Assembly: GCA_037445225.1 (NCBI GenBank)
Contig: JBBIKW010000003.1
Coordinates: 62,001 to 126,000, forward strand
DNA length: 64,000 nucleotides
Reading direction: 5' to 3'
Origin: M3007 sp037445225
GTDB taxonomy: Bacteria; Bacteroidota; Bacteroidia; Chitinophagales; Saprospiraceae
Below, piece by piece: positions 7,933 to 15,228 of this stretch (the stretch's first letter is position 1; each line of letters opens with the position of its first letter). Both the position numbers and the translations under genes were made by a program. The notes below the pieces were generated by a model, which was not told the DNA's origin, searched no databases, and was given only the letters and a program-made list of their open reading frames with translations.

Positions 7933-8976
7933 ATGCAGACTGTCGGACTTGTCTTCGCCACTTCTGCCGTCGCCACATGGGCAGCTGCGCTCTTCCTCGA
8001 ACGCGCCGCCGCTCGGCTACAGTTCTACACGCTGCCCAATGAGCGGAGCACGCATCAGCGCCCAGTGCCGCCCATTGGAGGCATTGCTTTCGCCGTGGGC
8101 ATGTTTGCAGCACTAGCCGCATGGGCACCGGTGTCGGTGCCGGTGGTAGGGTCCTTAGCAGCAGTAGTCATTTTGGGTTGGTTAGACGATTGGCGGCACC
8201 TTTTACCCAAGCAGAAACTGATGGGACAGCTGTTCGTCGCAGGACTGTTGGTCGGTTGGGGCGAAGTGCGCATAGAGCACTTAGAAGGCATCTTAGGCAT
8301 CGGGGCGCTAACTACAGAGCAAAGCATAGCCCTATCGACGATAGGGGCTGTAGGCATCATCAATGCTTTCAACCTGATCGACGGAATAGACGGTTTAGCG
8401 GGCGCTTTAGGACTTTGGACTTGTGCCGCCTTTGGCCTTTGGATGTACGGCGCGGAACAGCTCGAGTGGGCCCTATTTGCAGCAGGGCTGTCGGGTGGCT
8501 TGTGCACTTTTTTATACTTCAACTGGGCGCCAGCCCGTATATTTATGGGCGATGCGGGGTCCATGCTCCTCGGTGCTGCGGCAACGGTATTAGCGTTTGC
8601 TTTTCTAAAAAGCAATCGGCACCTTCCCGATGCGCATCCTTGGCACATCGCTGCAGGGCCTGCTGTGGCCGTAGCAGTGCTGTTCGTCCCTCTCTTTGAC
8701 CTGATCCGCGTATTTGCCCTGCGCATAGGGCAAGGGCGCTCTCCCTTTCGCGCAGACCGCAGCCACGTCCATCACGAGCTGATAGCTAGCGGGTTAAGCC
8801 ATATGCAGGCAACCGGCGCTTTAGTGCTCATCTGTATAGGAGTGTCGCTGTGCGTGTGGTATCTGCAAAGCTGGGGCAATCTCTTACTGCTGATAGGACA
8901 AGGGTTGCTAGCCCTTGTTGGCGCATATGGGCTGAAAAGCATTCAGGGCAATCGGCGTTTCAAGGCGTCGACATAG
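7933..8976 (+). CDS. WecA/MraY-family undecaprenyl-phosphate sugar-1-phosphate transferase
   Basis: A polytopic membrane protein of 347 residues. Family motifs appear in order: NERSTHQRPVPPIGG (residues 36-50), the Mg-binding DD pair in GWLDDW (D85-D86), NAFNLIDGIDGLAG (D150, D153), FMGDAGS (D207) and DRSHVHHEL (about 275-283). Such enzymes transfer a sugar-1-phosphate from a UDP-sugar to undecaprenyl phosphate, starting O-antigen, capsule or teichuronic-type polymers. The HH motif points to the WecA/TagO branch rather than MraY. The sugar is unknown. Its 3' end overlaps the convergent response-regulator gene by 34 bp. Confidence 0.9.
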   Translation: MQTVGLVFATSAVATWAAALFLERAAARLQFYTLPNERSTHQRPVPPIGGIAFAVGMFAALAAWAPVSVPVVGSLAAVVILGWLDDWRHLLPKQKLMGQLFVAGLLVGWGEVRIEHLEGILGIGALTTEQSIALSTIGAVGIINAFNLIDGIDGLAGALGLWTCAAFGLWMYGAEQLEWALFAAGLSGGLCTFLYFNWAPARIFMGDAGSMLLGAAATVLAFAFLKSNRHLPDAHPWHIAAGPAVAVAVLFVPLFDLIRVFALRIGQGRSPFRADRSHVHHELIASGLSHMQATGALVLICIGVSLCVWYLQSWGNLLLLIGQGLLALVGAYGLKSIQGNRRFKAST

Positions 8977-9656
8977 CTTGGCCCGATGGGTAGCCGCTGC
9001 CCACCGATAACGAGGTGATCGTCCTCAAGGGCTTCAATGCGGTCGAAAGCGACGATGTACGATTTGTGGATGCGGATGAACCGCTCGGAAGGCAGACACT
9101 CCTCCAAATGCTTTAGCGACATGAGGGCGAGCAGGCGGCGGTCGGCCAAGTAAAATGCCACGTACTCGCGCATCCCCTGGACGTAAAGTATGTCCTCGAA
9201 ACGGATGCGATGGGTGCGGTGCTCTGCTTTCACCAACAGGTAGTCTTTGGCGACGCTGACTTCCGGCGCACTCACCCTTGGCGTTGGCCCGCGTTTTTTC
9301 AAATGAGCAGCCGCCTTAGTTACTGCCTGAGAGAAGCGCTCATACGAGAACGGCTTGAGCAAATAATCGACGATGTCCAACTCGTATCCTTCCACGGCAT
9401 ACTGTTCGTAGGCCGTGGTGAAAATAACAGCAGGGCGATGGATCAGCGCCTTGAGCAAGTCAATGCCGGTGAGGTCGGGCATTTGGATGTCGAGAAATAG
9501 GAGATCAACAGGCTCCTGCTGGAGCACGCCTACCGCTTGCATAGCGTTAGAACAAGTGCCTACGAGCTGCAACGACGGCGTCTGCTGGATGTACAGCTTC
9601 AGCAGGGAGCGAGCTAACTCCTCGTCGTCTACGACTAAACATCGAATAGGTGTCAT
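8943..9656 (-). CDS. LytTR-family response regulator
   Basis: The 237-residue product has a receiver domain with D10/D11, phosphoacceptor D56 (FLDIQMPD), T in FTTAYE and K in LLKPF. A C-terminal LytTR DNA-binding domain (about residues 140-235) includes DILYVQGMREYVAFYL and ERFIRIHKSYIV. It should bind promoter DNA when phosphorylated by the kinase encoded directly upstream. The two genes overlap by ATGA. The longer frame to 9743 was rejected because the ATG at 9656 gives the canonical receiver start and coupled overlap. Targets are unknown. Confidence 0.93.
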   Translation of the reverse strand: MTPIRCLVVDDEELARSLLKLYIQQTPSLQLVGTCSNAMQAVGVLQQEPVDLLFLDIQMPDLTGIDLLKALIHRPAVIFTTAYEQYAVEGYELDIVDYLLKPFSYERFSQAVTKAAAHLKKRGPTPRVSAPEVSVAKDYLLVKAEHRTHRIRFEDILYVQGMREYVAFYLADRRLLALMSLKHLEECLPSERFIRIHKSYIVAFDRIEALEDDHLVIGGQRLPIGPSYVDALKRRLP

Positions 9657-10732
9657 GACGGTACAGAGCTCGAAACGATCGGCGCCTGCTCTTGACGAAG
9701 GTTGATGTACAGATGGGCGTGAAAAGCATTGTCTTTCGTGCAAATGTCGAGCACGTGTTGTTCCGGATACACCAGCTCGAGCTGGCGGCGCACGTTGCTC
9801 AAGCCGATACCGCCAACCTCGTCTTTGGCATGAGCGGTCTGTGGAATGCTGTTCGACACCTCGAACACCAAGTGGTTGTCTCCAGTATGTAGGCGTATGC
9901 AGATCCAGCCGCTTTGCCGATCCTCTATATGGCTGTGTTTAAAGGCATTTTCAACAAAGGGCACCAGCAATAGCGGAGCGATGTACAGGTGTGGGCGCGA
10001 CTCGTCGAGATCCAACTCTATGTTGAGGCCGCGACTATCTTTCAGCTGATACAGGTCGACAAGGTGGCGCAAATACGCGATCTCCTTGGACAAGGGCACG
10101 CGCTCCGCTTTGCAGTCGTAGAGCATGTAGCGCAAGATAGCGGATAATTTTAACAGCATCTCCGGCGCCCGCTGCGACTGGGCCATCATCAGCGCATAAA
10201 TATTGTTAAGGGCATTGAATAGAAAGTGGGGGTTGATCTGCGAGCGCAGAAACTTCAGCTCGGCTTCCAGCTTTTCTCCGCGCAGCTCAGCCGCTTCTCG
10301 TTCTTTTTGGTTGGCATAGCGCGCCACTTCGAAGAGCGAGCTCCCAATGAGCGCGGTGAAGTAGGGCATGGCTGTAGCGATATACTTGAAGGCAAGGTTG
10401 GGCGGCCGGCTCGGCGGCGGAGCCGTGCGCGGGCGCTTAAAGTATTCGGCCCATGGGGCGCCGTCCCAGCTGACCAACAAGACAAGGCCGACTATCAACA
10501 AGGTGCACAGGAGTATATAGAGCGCCTGCTTTTTATCGAAATACAGACGGGGAATAAACACCTCTACATTGAGCCAAATCGTAAGGATGATGCCGGTGAG
10601 CACCACCGCACTGCGCACCATCACCCGCTCAGGATTTTCCCAATTGCCCAACAGCACCACCGGGACAAACACCCAGAAGGCGCCCCAAAAGAGGATTTGA
10701 AGCCATGTCGACCGCCTCGGCCAATATCTCAT
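9653..10732 (-). CDS. LytS/YehU-type sensor histidine kinase
   Basis: A 359-residue membrane kinase with four predicted membrane segments (about residues 13-29, 40-60, 70-88, 117-135). A short coiled linker leads to the His_kinase box QINPHFLFNALNNIYAL with H169, followed by an HATPase region with VPFVENAFKHS and GIGLSNVRRQLELVYP. There is no large periplasmic sensor, so the signal is probably sensed in or near the membrane. It is cotranscribed with the LytTR regulator and divergent from a Spy-like protein and a TonB-type receptor. Confidence 0.92.
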   Translation of the reverse strand: MRYWPRRSTWLQILFWGAFWVFVPVVLLGNWENPERVMVRSAVVLTGIILTIWLNVEVFIPRLYFDKKQALYILLCTLLIVGLVLLVSWDGAPWAEYFKRPRTAPPPSRPPNLAFKYIATAMPYFTALIGSSLFEVARYANQKEREAAELRGEKLEAELKFLRSQINPHFLFNALNNIYALMMAQSQRAPEMLLKLSAILRYMLYDCKAERVPLSKEIAYLRHLVDLYQLKDSRGLNIELDLDESRPHLYIAPLLLVPFVENAFKHSHIEDRQSGWICIRLHTGDNHLVFEVSNSIPQTAHAKDEVGGIGLSNVRRQLELVYPEQHVLDICTKDNAFHAHLYINLRQEQAPIVSSSVPS

Positions 10733-10968
10733 TGCGAAACAAAGATGCTCGCAGATGCACTTTCGCGCAAAATAAATCCATCAAGAAGGTATGCAGCACA
10801 GCCGCCTGCAGATTTCGTTCAACGTAACAGCAGCGCGGGGCTCGGCCTTTTGATGAGGGAAACCTGATGTTTGCTGAGAAAAAGGTTCCTTTGATTGGAA
10901 TTTTTACTGCCCTATTTTTTATCCATTCACTTTTGTATAGCAAGTGCACTTCAAGGAATAAAGAAAGC

Positions 10969-11442
10969 ATGATGAGCAGGCACGTAGTAGTTGGGTTGGT
11001 GGTCACTGCGACTGTTTGGGCTGCAGGTCTTCGCGCTCAAGAAGGCGACCGGGGGCGGTGGATGAATCCCGAGCAGCGCGCAGAACAGCAGACCCTCGCG
11101 ATGAAAGAGCAGCTGACGCTTTCGGAGGCACAGGAAACCAAAGTGCGCGAAATCAACCTCAAGTACGCCCAACAATTGCGCGAAGCCCGACAAAAGACCG
11201 AGGGGGACTGGGAGGCCATGCGCGCACAGATGATGTCTATCCGACAGGCGCACGATGAGGCCCTACAAGCCGTGTTGACTCAAGAGCAGTGGAAAAAGTG
11301 GGAAACCTACCGCGGGCAAATGCGCGGCACGCGCGAAAACCGCTCTGCTCCTCCTACCGAGCGGCCCTCTACCGACGCGGGAAAAAAGGATAAGAAGAAG
11401 AAAAAAAGCGACAGCCGGGACGCTAACCCAAACGGCAATTAG
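10969..11442 (+). CDS. Spy/CpxP-like or DUF4890-like periplasmic protein
   Basis: A small exported protein of about 157 residues. The signal peptide (SRHVVVGLVVTATVWAAGLRAQ) is followed by a helical, Q/E/R-rich region with two LTxxQ-type motifs (QLTLSEAQE and VLTQEQWKKW), the hallmark of Spy/CpxP-like proteins. The C-terminal tail is disordered and lysine-rich (KKDKKKKKSDSR). Spy-like proteins act as periplasmic chaperones or stress/metal-responsive factors; the role here is inferred. The open frame could start at 10867, but the ATG pair at 10969/10972 gives a proper signal peptide. Confidence 0.75.
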   Translation: MMSRHVVVGLVVTATVWAAGLRAQEGDRGRWMNPEQRAEQQTLAMKEQLTLSEAQETKVREINLKYAQQLREARQKTEGDWEAMRAQMMSIRQAHDEALQAVLTQEQWKKWETYRGQMRGTRENRSAPPTERPSTDAGKKDKKKKKSDSRDANPNGN

Positions 11443-11467
11443 CAAACACAACGCGCCTACCTTTCGA

Positions 11468-11492
11468 AGTGCCACCTCTCGTAGGTGGCACT
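11468..11492 (+). terminator. 10-bp perfect hairpin after spy-like gene
   Basis: AGTGCCACCT (11468-11477) pairs perfectly with AGGTGGCACT (11483-11492) across a 5-nt loop, 26 bp after the stop. A T-tract (TTTTT) follows only about 12 nt later, after a short CTC..GAG, so termination may be partial. It could be an attenuator between the Spy-like gene and the TonB-type receptor. Confidence 0.55.
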
Positions 11493-11562
11493 CTCGTAAG
11501 AGGTTTTTCCCGCCGCCACTCCTCCTTGGAGTGGTACTCGCTTAAATACACTTACTAAAGTT

Positions 11563-14436
11563 ATGAAACACCTAATCGCAGCAATATTAATATGGTGGTG
11601 GACCACTTCCGCCCTCTTAGCTCAATCGCTATCGATCCGCGGCCGCGTTGTCGATGACCAAGGGCAACCTGTGCCGGGCGCCACTGTCAGCTTGCAGCAC
11701 CCCTGGGGCGAAGCTGTCAAAAACACTGCCACCGACCTCAACGGCGCCTTTGCTTTGAACGCAGTGGAGCCGGGCGGTTACCGCTTGGTCATCACAGCGC
11801 TGGGATTTACGCCTCTTACTCGGGAGGTAACGCTCTCGAAAGGCGACGCGCTGTTGGGCGTGCTGAAATTAGAGCCCAATCCGGTAGTACTGCAGGGCGT
11901 AGAAGTCAAAAGCACAGTGCCCATCGCGCAACAAAAAGGCGACACTACCGAATTCAACGCCAACGCTGTCAAGGTGATGAAGGACGCCGATGCCTCCGAC
12001 TTGGTAGAAAAATTACCCTCGGTCACGGTGGAAAACGGCACCATCAAAGCCCAAGGTGAAAATGTCGGCCAAGTGTTGGTCGATGGAAAGCCTTTTTTTG
12101 GCAACGACCCCATGGCAGCCCTGCGCAATCTACCCGCCGAAATCATCGATAAAGTCCAAATCTTTGACCAGCAAAGCGAGCAGGCGCAGTTTACGGGCTT
12201 CCAGGATGGCAACACGACGAAGACGATCAACATCGTCACCAAGAGCGACATGCGACAGGGACAGTTTGGCAAAGTGTACGCCGGCTACGGCTACGAAGAT
12301 CGCTACCAAGGTGGGGGTAACGTCAACCTCTTCGATGGCAATCGGCGCATTGCTCTCATCGGCATGACCAACAATATCAACGTGCAAAATTTTGCTGTAG
12401 AAGATCTACTGGGCGTGTTGGGCGGCAGCAGCCGCGGCGGCATGGGCGGCGGGCGAACGTTTATAATGAGGGGAGGGAACATACCCAGCGGCAGAGGTGG
12501 TAGCTTCGGTGGCGGCGTAGGCGACTTCTTGGTGCGACCTCAAGGGGGGATTGCCACCACTTCCGCCGTAGGAATTAACTACTCCGACACCTGGGGGAAG
12601 AAAGTCGACATCTCGGCCAGCTACTTCTTCAACAAGGCGAACGCTATTGCCCTGAACAACACCTTCCGCCAGTTCCTCAACAGCCAAGGCGACCTGGCCG
12701 AGCTATACGGCGAAAGTAGCGACAGCCGCAACGCCAACACCAACCATCGATGGAACGCGCGCGTGGAAATCCGCCTAGACAGCATGAATTCGCTCATCTT
12801 CCGCCCGCGCCTCACCGCCCAAGTTAACGAGGGCACCGCAGCCACTTCTGGTCAAACGCTGTTCAACGACGACCTCATCGGCCAGACCCTAAACGACTAT
12901 CGCTCTGAGCTGTCGGCCCTCAATGTCAACGGCGACCTACTGTGGCGCCACCGAATGGCTAAACAGGGACGCACCTTTTCGTTCAACCTGAGCGGCGGCT
13001 ACGCGCCTAAGCGCGGCACCTCGTGGCTGGACTCCCAAAACGATTTCCCTCAACAAGGGCAAACCGTTCACCTCAACCAGCGCAGCTCGTTGGATATAGG
13101 AAATTGGAACGCTGCCGGCAATGCCGAATACACCGAACCGGTAGGGAAAAATGCCCAGATACTGTTCAACTATCGGCTCAGCTATCAGCAAGAGGCCTCC
13201 GAACGCCTCACCTTCGACTGGGAAGAGCCAACAAACGGCTACACGGCGCTTAACGAACAGCTGTCGAACGTTTTTTCCAATGACTACATTACCCATCAAA
13301 CAGGCGCAGGGTATAGCTACAACAAAGGGCGCGAGATGAACTTTAACGTGCGCTTAAATACTCAATGGGCCTCCTTGGCCAATCGCCGAACTTTCCCGCA
13401 AGAAGCAGCCATCGATCAGACGTTCTTCAATGCCCTACCTTCAGCCACATTCCGCTACGACGTCGACCGCACCCGAAGCGTGCGGATTTTCTACCGCTCT
13501 AGCACCCAGCTGCCTTCTGTTGAGCAATTGCAAGACGTGCTCAACAACAGTAACCCTGTTCAACTGACCATAGGCAATCCTAACCTGCGCCAAACGTTCC
13601 AACAAAACATCTTTGGCCGCTATCAGGCCTCCAACCCTCAAAAAGGCACTACTCTTTTCCTTGGAGGAGGCGTTACCTTCACCGACGACTACATCGCTAC
13701 GGCGACCTACTTAGCCAACAGCGACCACCCTTTGTTGGAACAGTATCAGGTGCCGCGCGGCGCCCGCCTTTCTCGACCAGTCAATGTAGATGGCTATAGG
13801 TCGGTGCGCCTATTCGGTGCTTACGGCACCCCAATCAAGGGACTGAAGACTAATTTTAATATAGACGGCTCTTACCTATACTCGCGCACGCCGGGGCTCA
13901 TTAACGATGCACTTAATCTCGCGTATAATCACGTGCTAAGCATAGGCTTGACATTTGCCAGCAATGTCAGCGACCGCTTGGACTTTACCCTATCGGTGCG
14001 CCCCAGCGCAAACATAGCCAACAACACTTTTCAAACGGCCAGCAACACGCGCTATTTTAACCAGATAACTCGCTTCCGCTTTAACTGGGTTGCATGGAAA
14101 GGCCTTGTATTGCGTTCTGACCTGACGCACAACCTTAACGCGGGTTTAAGCGAGGGCTTTGACCAAAACTTCTGGCTTTGGCATCTGGCTATAGGTAAAA
14201 AGGTGTTTAAAAACGAGCGCGGCGAGATCGCTTTGTCGGTGAACGATATCTTGGGCCAAAACCGCAGCATCAGCCGAAACGTCACCGAGACGTATGTGGA
14301 AGACTTACAGACCAACGCCTTGCAGCGCTTCATCATGCTGTCGTTTACGTACAACCTGCGCCACTTCCGCACGAAAAGGGCCGCGGCCGAAAGCTCTACT
14401 CCGCCAATTGAAGAACCTCGGAGGCCGCGCTGGTGA
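11563..14436 (+). CDS. TonB-dependent-receptor-like outer-membrane protein (CarboxypepD_reg + OMP_b-brl)
   Basis: The 957-residue product begins with a signal peptide (ending LLAQ). A carboxypeptidase-regulatory-like domain follows (SIRGRVVDDQGQPVPGATV, about residues 23-105), then a plug-like region (VLVDGKPFFGNDPMAALRNLP). A glycine/arginine-rich loop (about 285-325, GGSSRGGMGGGR) precedes a long beta-barrel to the C-terminus. This is the architecture of the OMP_b-brl_3 group in Bacteroidota. The substrate is unknown. It lies downstream of the Spy-like gene and overlaps or abuts the pseudouridine synthase, suggesting a three-gene unit. Confidence 0.88.
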   Translation: MKHLIAAILIWWWTTSALLAQSLSIRGRVVDDQGQPVPGATVSLQHPWGEAVKNTATDLNGAFALNAVEPGGYRLVITALGFTPLTREVTLSKGDALLGVLKLEPNPVVLQGVEVKSTVPIAQQKGDTTEFNANAVKVMKDADASDLVEKLPSVTVENGTIKAQGENVGQVLVDGKPFFGNDPMAALRNLPAEIIDKVQIFDQQSEQAQFTGFQDGNTTKTINIVTKSDMRQGQFGKVYAGYGYEDRYQGGGNVNLFDGNRRIALIGMTNNINVQNFAVEDLLGVLGGSSRGGMGGGRTFIMRGGNIPSGRGGSFGGGVGDFLVRPQGGIATTSAVGINYSDTWGKKVDISASYFFNKANAIALNNTFRQFLNSQGDLAELYGESSDSRNANTNHRWNARVEIRLDSMNSLIFRPRLTAQVNEGTAATSGQTLFNDDLIGQTLNDYRSELSALNVNGDLLWRHRMAKQGRTFSFNLSGGYAPKRGTSWLDSQNDFPQQGQTVHLNQRSSLDIGNWNAAGNAEYTEPVGKNAQILFNYRLSYQQEASERLTFDWEEPTNGYTALNEQLSNVFSNDYITHQTGAGYSYNKGREMNFNVRLNTQWASLANRRTFPQEAAIDQTFFNALPSATFRYDVDRTRSVRIFYRSSTQLPSVEQLQDVLNNSNPVQLTIGNPNLRQTFQQNIFGRYQASNPQKGTTLFLGGGVTFTDDYIATATYLANSDHPLLEQYQVPRGARLSRPVNVDGYRSVRLFGAYGTPIKGLKTNFNIDGSYLYSRTPGLINDALNLAYNHVLSIGLTFASNVSDRLDFTLSVRPSANIANNTFQTASNTRYFNQITRFRFNWVAWKGLVLRSDLTHNLNAGLSEGFDQNFWLWHLAIGKKVFKNERGEIALSVNDILGQNRSISRNVTETYVEDLQTNALQRFIMLSFTYNLRHFRTKRAAAESSTPPIEEPRRPRW

Positions 14437-14453
14437 CGCAACTTTGTGCCGTC

Positions 14454-15056
14454 ATGCGGCGCTATCGGTACTTTGCAGCATACAAGCCCTACGGGATGCT
14501 CAGCCAATTTACTCCGGATCATCCGGGGCAGCGAACGTTGATCGAATTAGCGCCCGCCTTGCCTAAAGGCGTATACCCCGTGGGCCGTTTAGATGCCGAC
14601 AGCGAGGGCCTTTTGGTGTTGACCGATGACCCGAGCTTAAATGATCGGCTATTGCGCCCAGAAAACCGACACGAGCGCACCTATTGGGCACAAGTGGAAG
14701 GGATACCCGACCCAGACGCCTTGGAGCGGTTGCAAAGCGGAGTAGATATTCGCATCCGCGGACAACATTACCGCACTCGTCCGGCCCGCGTCCGCCTTAT
14801 GGTGACCCCGCCCGACTTGCCGCCGCGACAACCACCCATTCGCTTTCGAAAAAACGTGCCGGACAGCTGGCTGGAAATCACCCTCGTCGAGGGCAAAAAC
14901 CGCCAAGTGCGCCGCATGTGCGCGGCAGTAGGCTTTCCCGTATTGCGCTTAGTTCGCGTCCAGATTGGAGCGTTGCGCTTGGGCGAGCCGCCCTTGGAAC
15001 GCATGCTTCCCGGCGAAGTGCGCCCCATAACGATCGGCCACCTTTTCCTCAAGTGA
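14454..15056 (+). CDS. rluE: RluE-like 23S rRNA pseudouridine synthase (RsuA family)
   Basis: About 200 residues matching the RsuA/RluE group. FAAYKPYGMLSQFTPDH is the N-terminal motif, GRLDADSEGLLVLTDD carries the catalytic aspartate, and EGKNRQVRRMCAAVGFPVLRLVR is the C-terminal signature. There is no S4 domain, as in RluE. It should convert a uridine of 23S rRNA to pseudouridine. Start options are GTG 14433, which overlaps the receptor stop as GTGA, and ATG 14454, which gives the usual family N-terminus; the latter was chosen. Confidence 0.88.
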   Translation: MRRYRYFAAYKPYGMLSQFTPDHPGQRTLIELAPALPKGVYPVGRLDADSEGLLVLTDDPSLNDRLLRPENRHERTYWAQVEGIPDPDALERLQSGVDIRIRGQHYRTRPARVRLMVTPPDLPPRQPPIRFRKNVPDSWLEITLVEGKNRQVRRMCAAVGFPVLRLVRVQIGALRLGEPPLERMLPGEVRPITIGHLFLK

Positions 15057-15161
15057 AAACGCCCCCAAGTGAGCCCTACCTAAAACCAAACCGCCACCCT
15101 GCTTCGTACGTATAGGCGTCCGCGGCGGATAAACACATACTACTTCACCTCCCACATCGGC

Positions 15162-15183
15162 TTAGGAGGAATTGCCCTCCTAA
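15162..15183 (+). promoter_or_regulatory. Perfect 8-bp hairpin in the leader of the CHRD gene
   Basis: TTAGGAGG (15162-15169) pairs with CCTCCTAA (15176-15183) across a 6-nt loop, 45 bp before the ATG at 15229. There is no following T-run, so it is not a typical terminator. The left arm contains AGGAGG, a full Shine-Dalgarno-like sequence that the hairpin would hide. No TAnnTTTG promoter was found here. Confidence 0.4.
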
Positions 15184-15228
15184 TGCAGGGGTGGCTCATT
15201 TATCACTTAATCAAAAAACGACGCACTT

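Noticed and set aside
10226..10867. A 213-codon plus-strand frame.
   Set aside because: It is the antisense shadow of the LytS-type kinase gene, which has clear H-box and ATPase motifs.
14433..14453. A GTG start for the pseudouridine synthase overlapping the receptor stop.
   Set aside because: It is possible for coupling, but the ATG at 14454 gives the family's usual N-terminus; kept as an alternative only.
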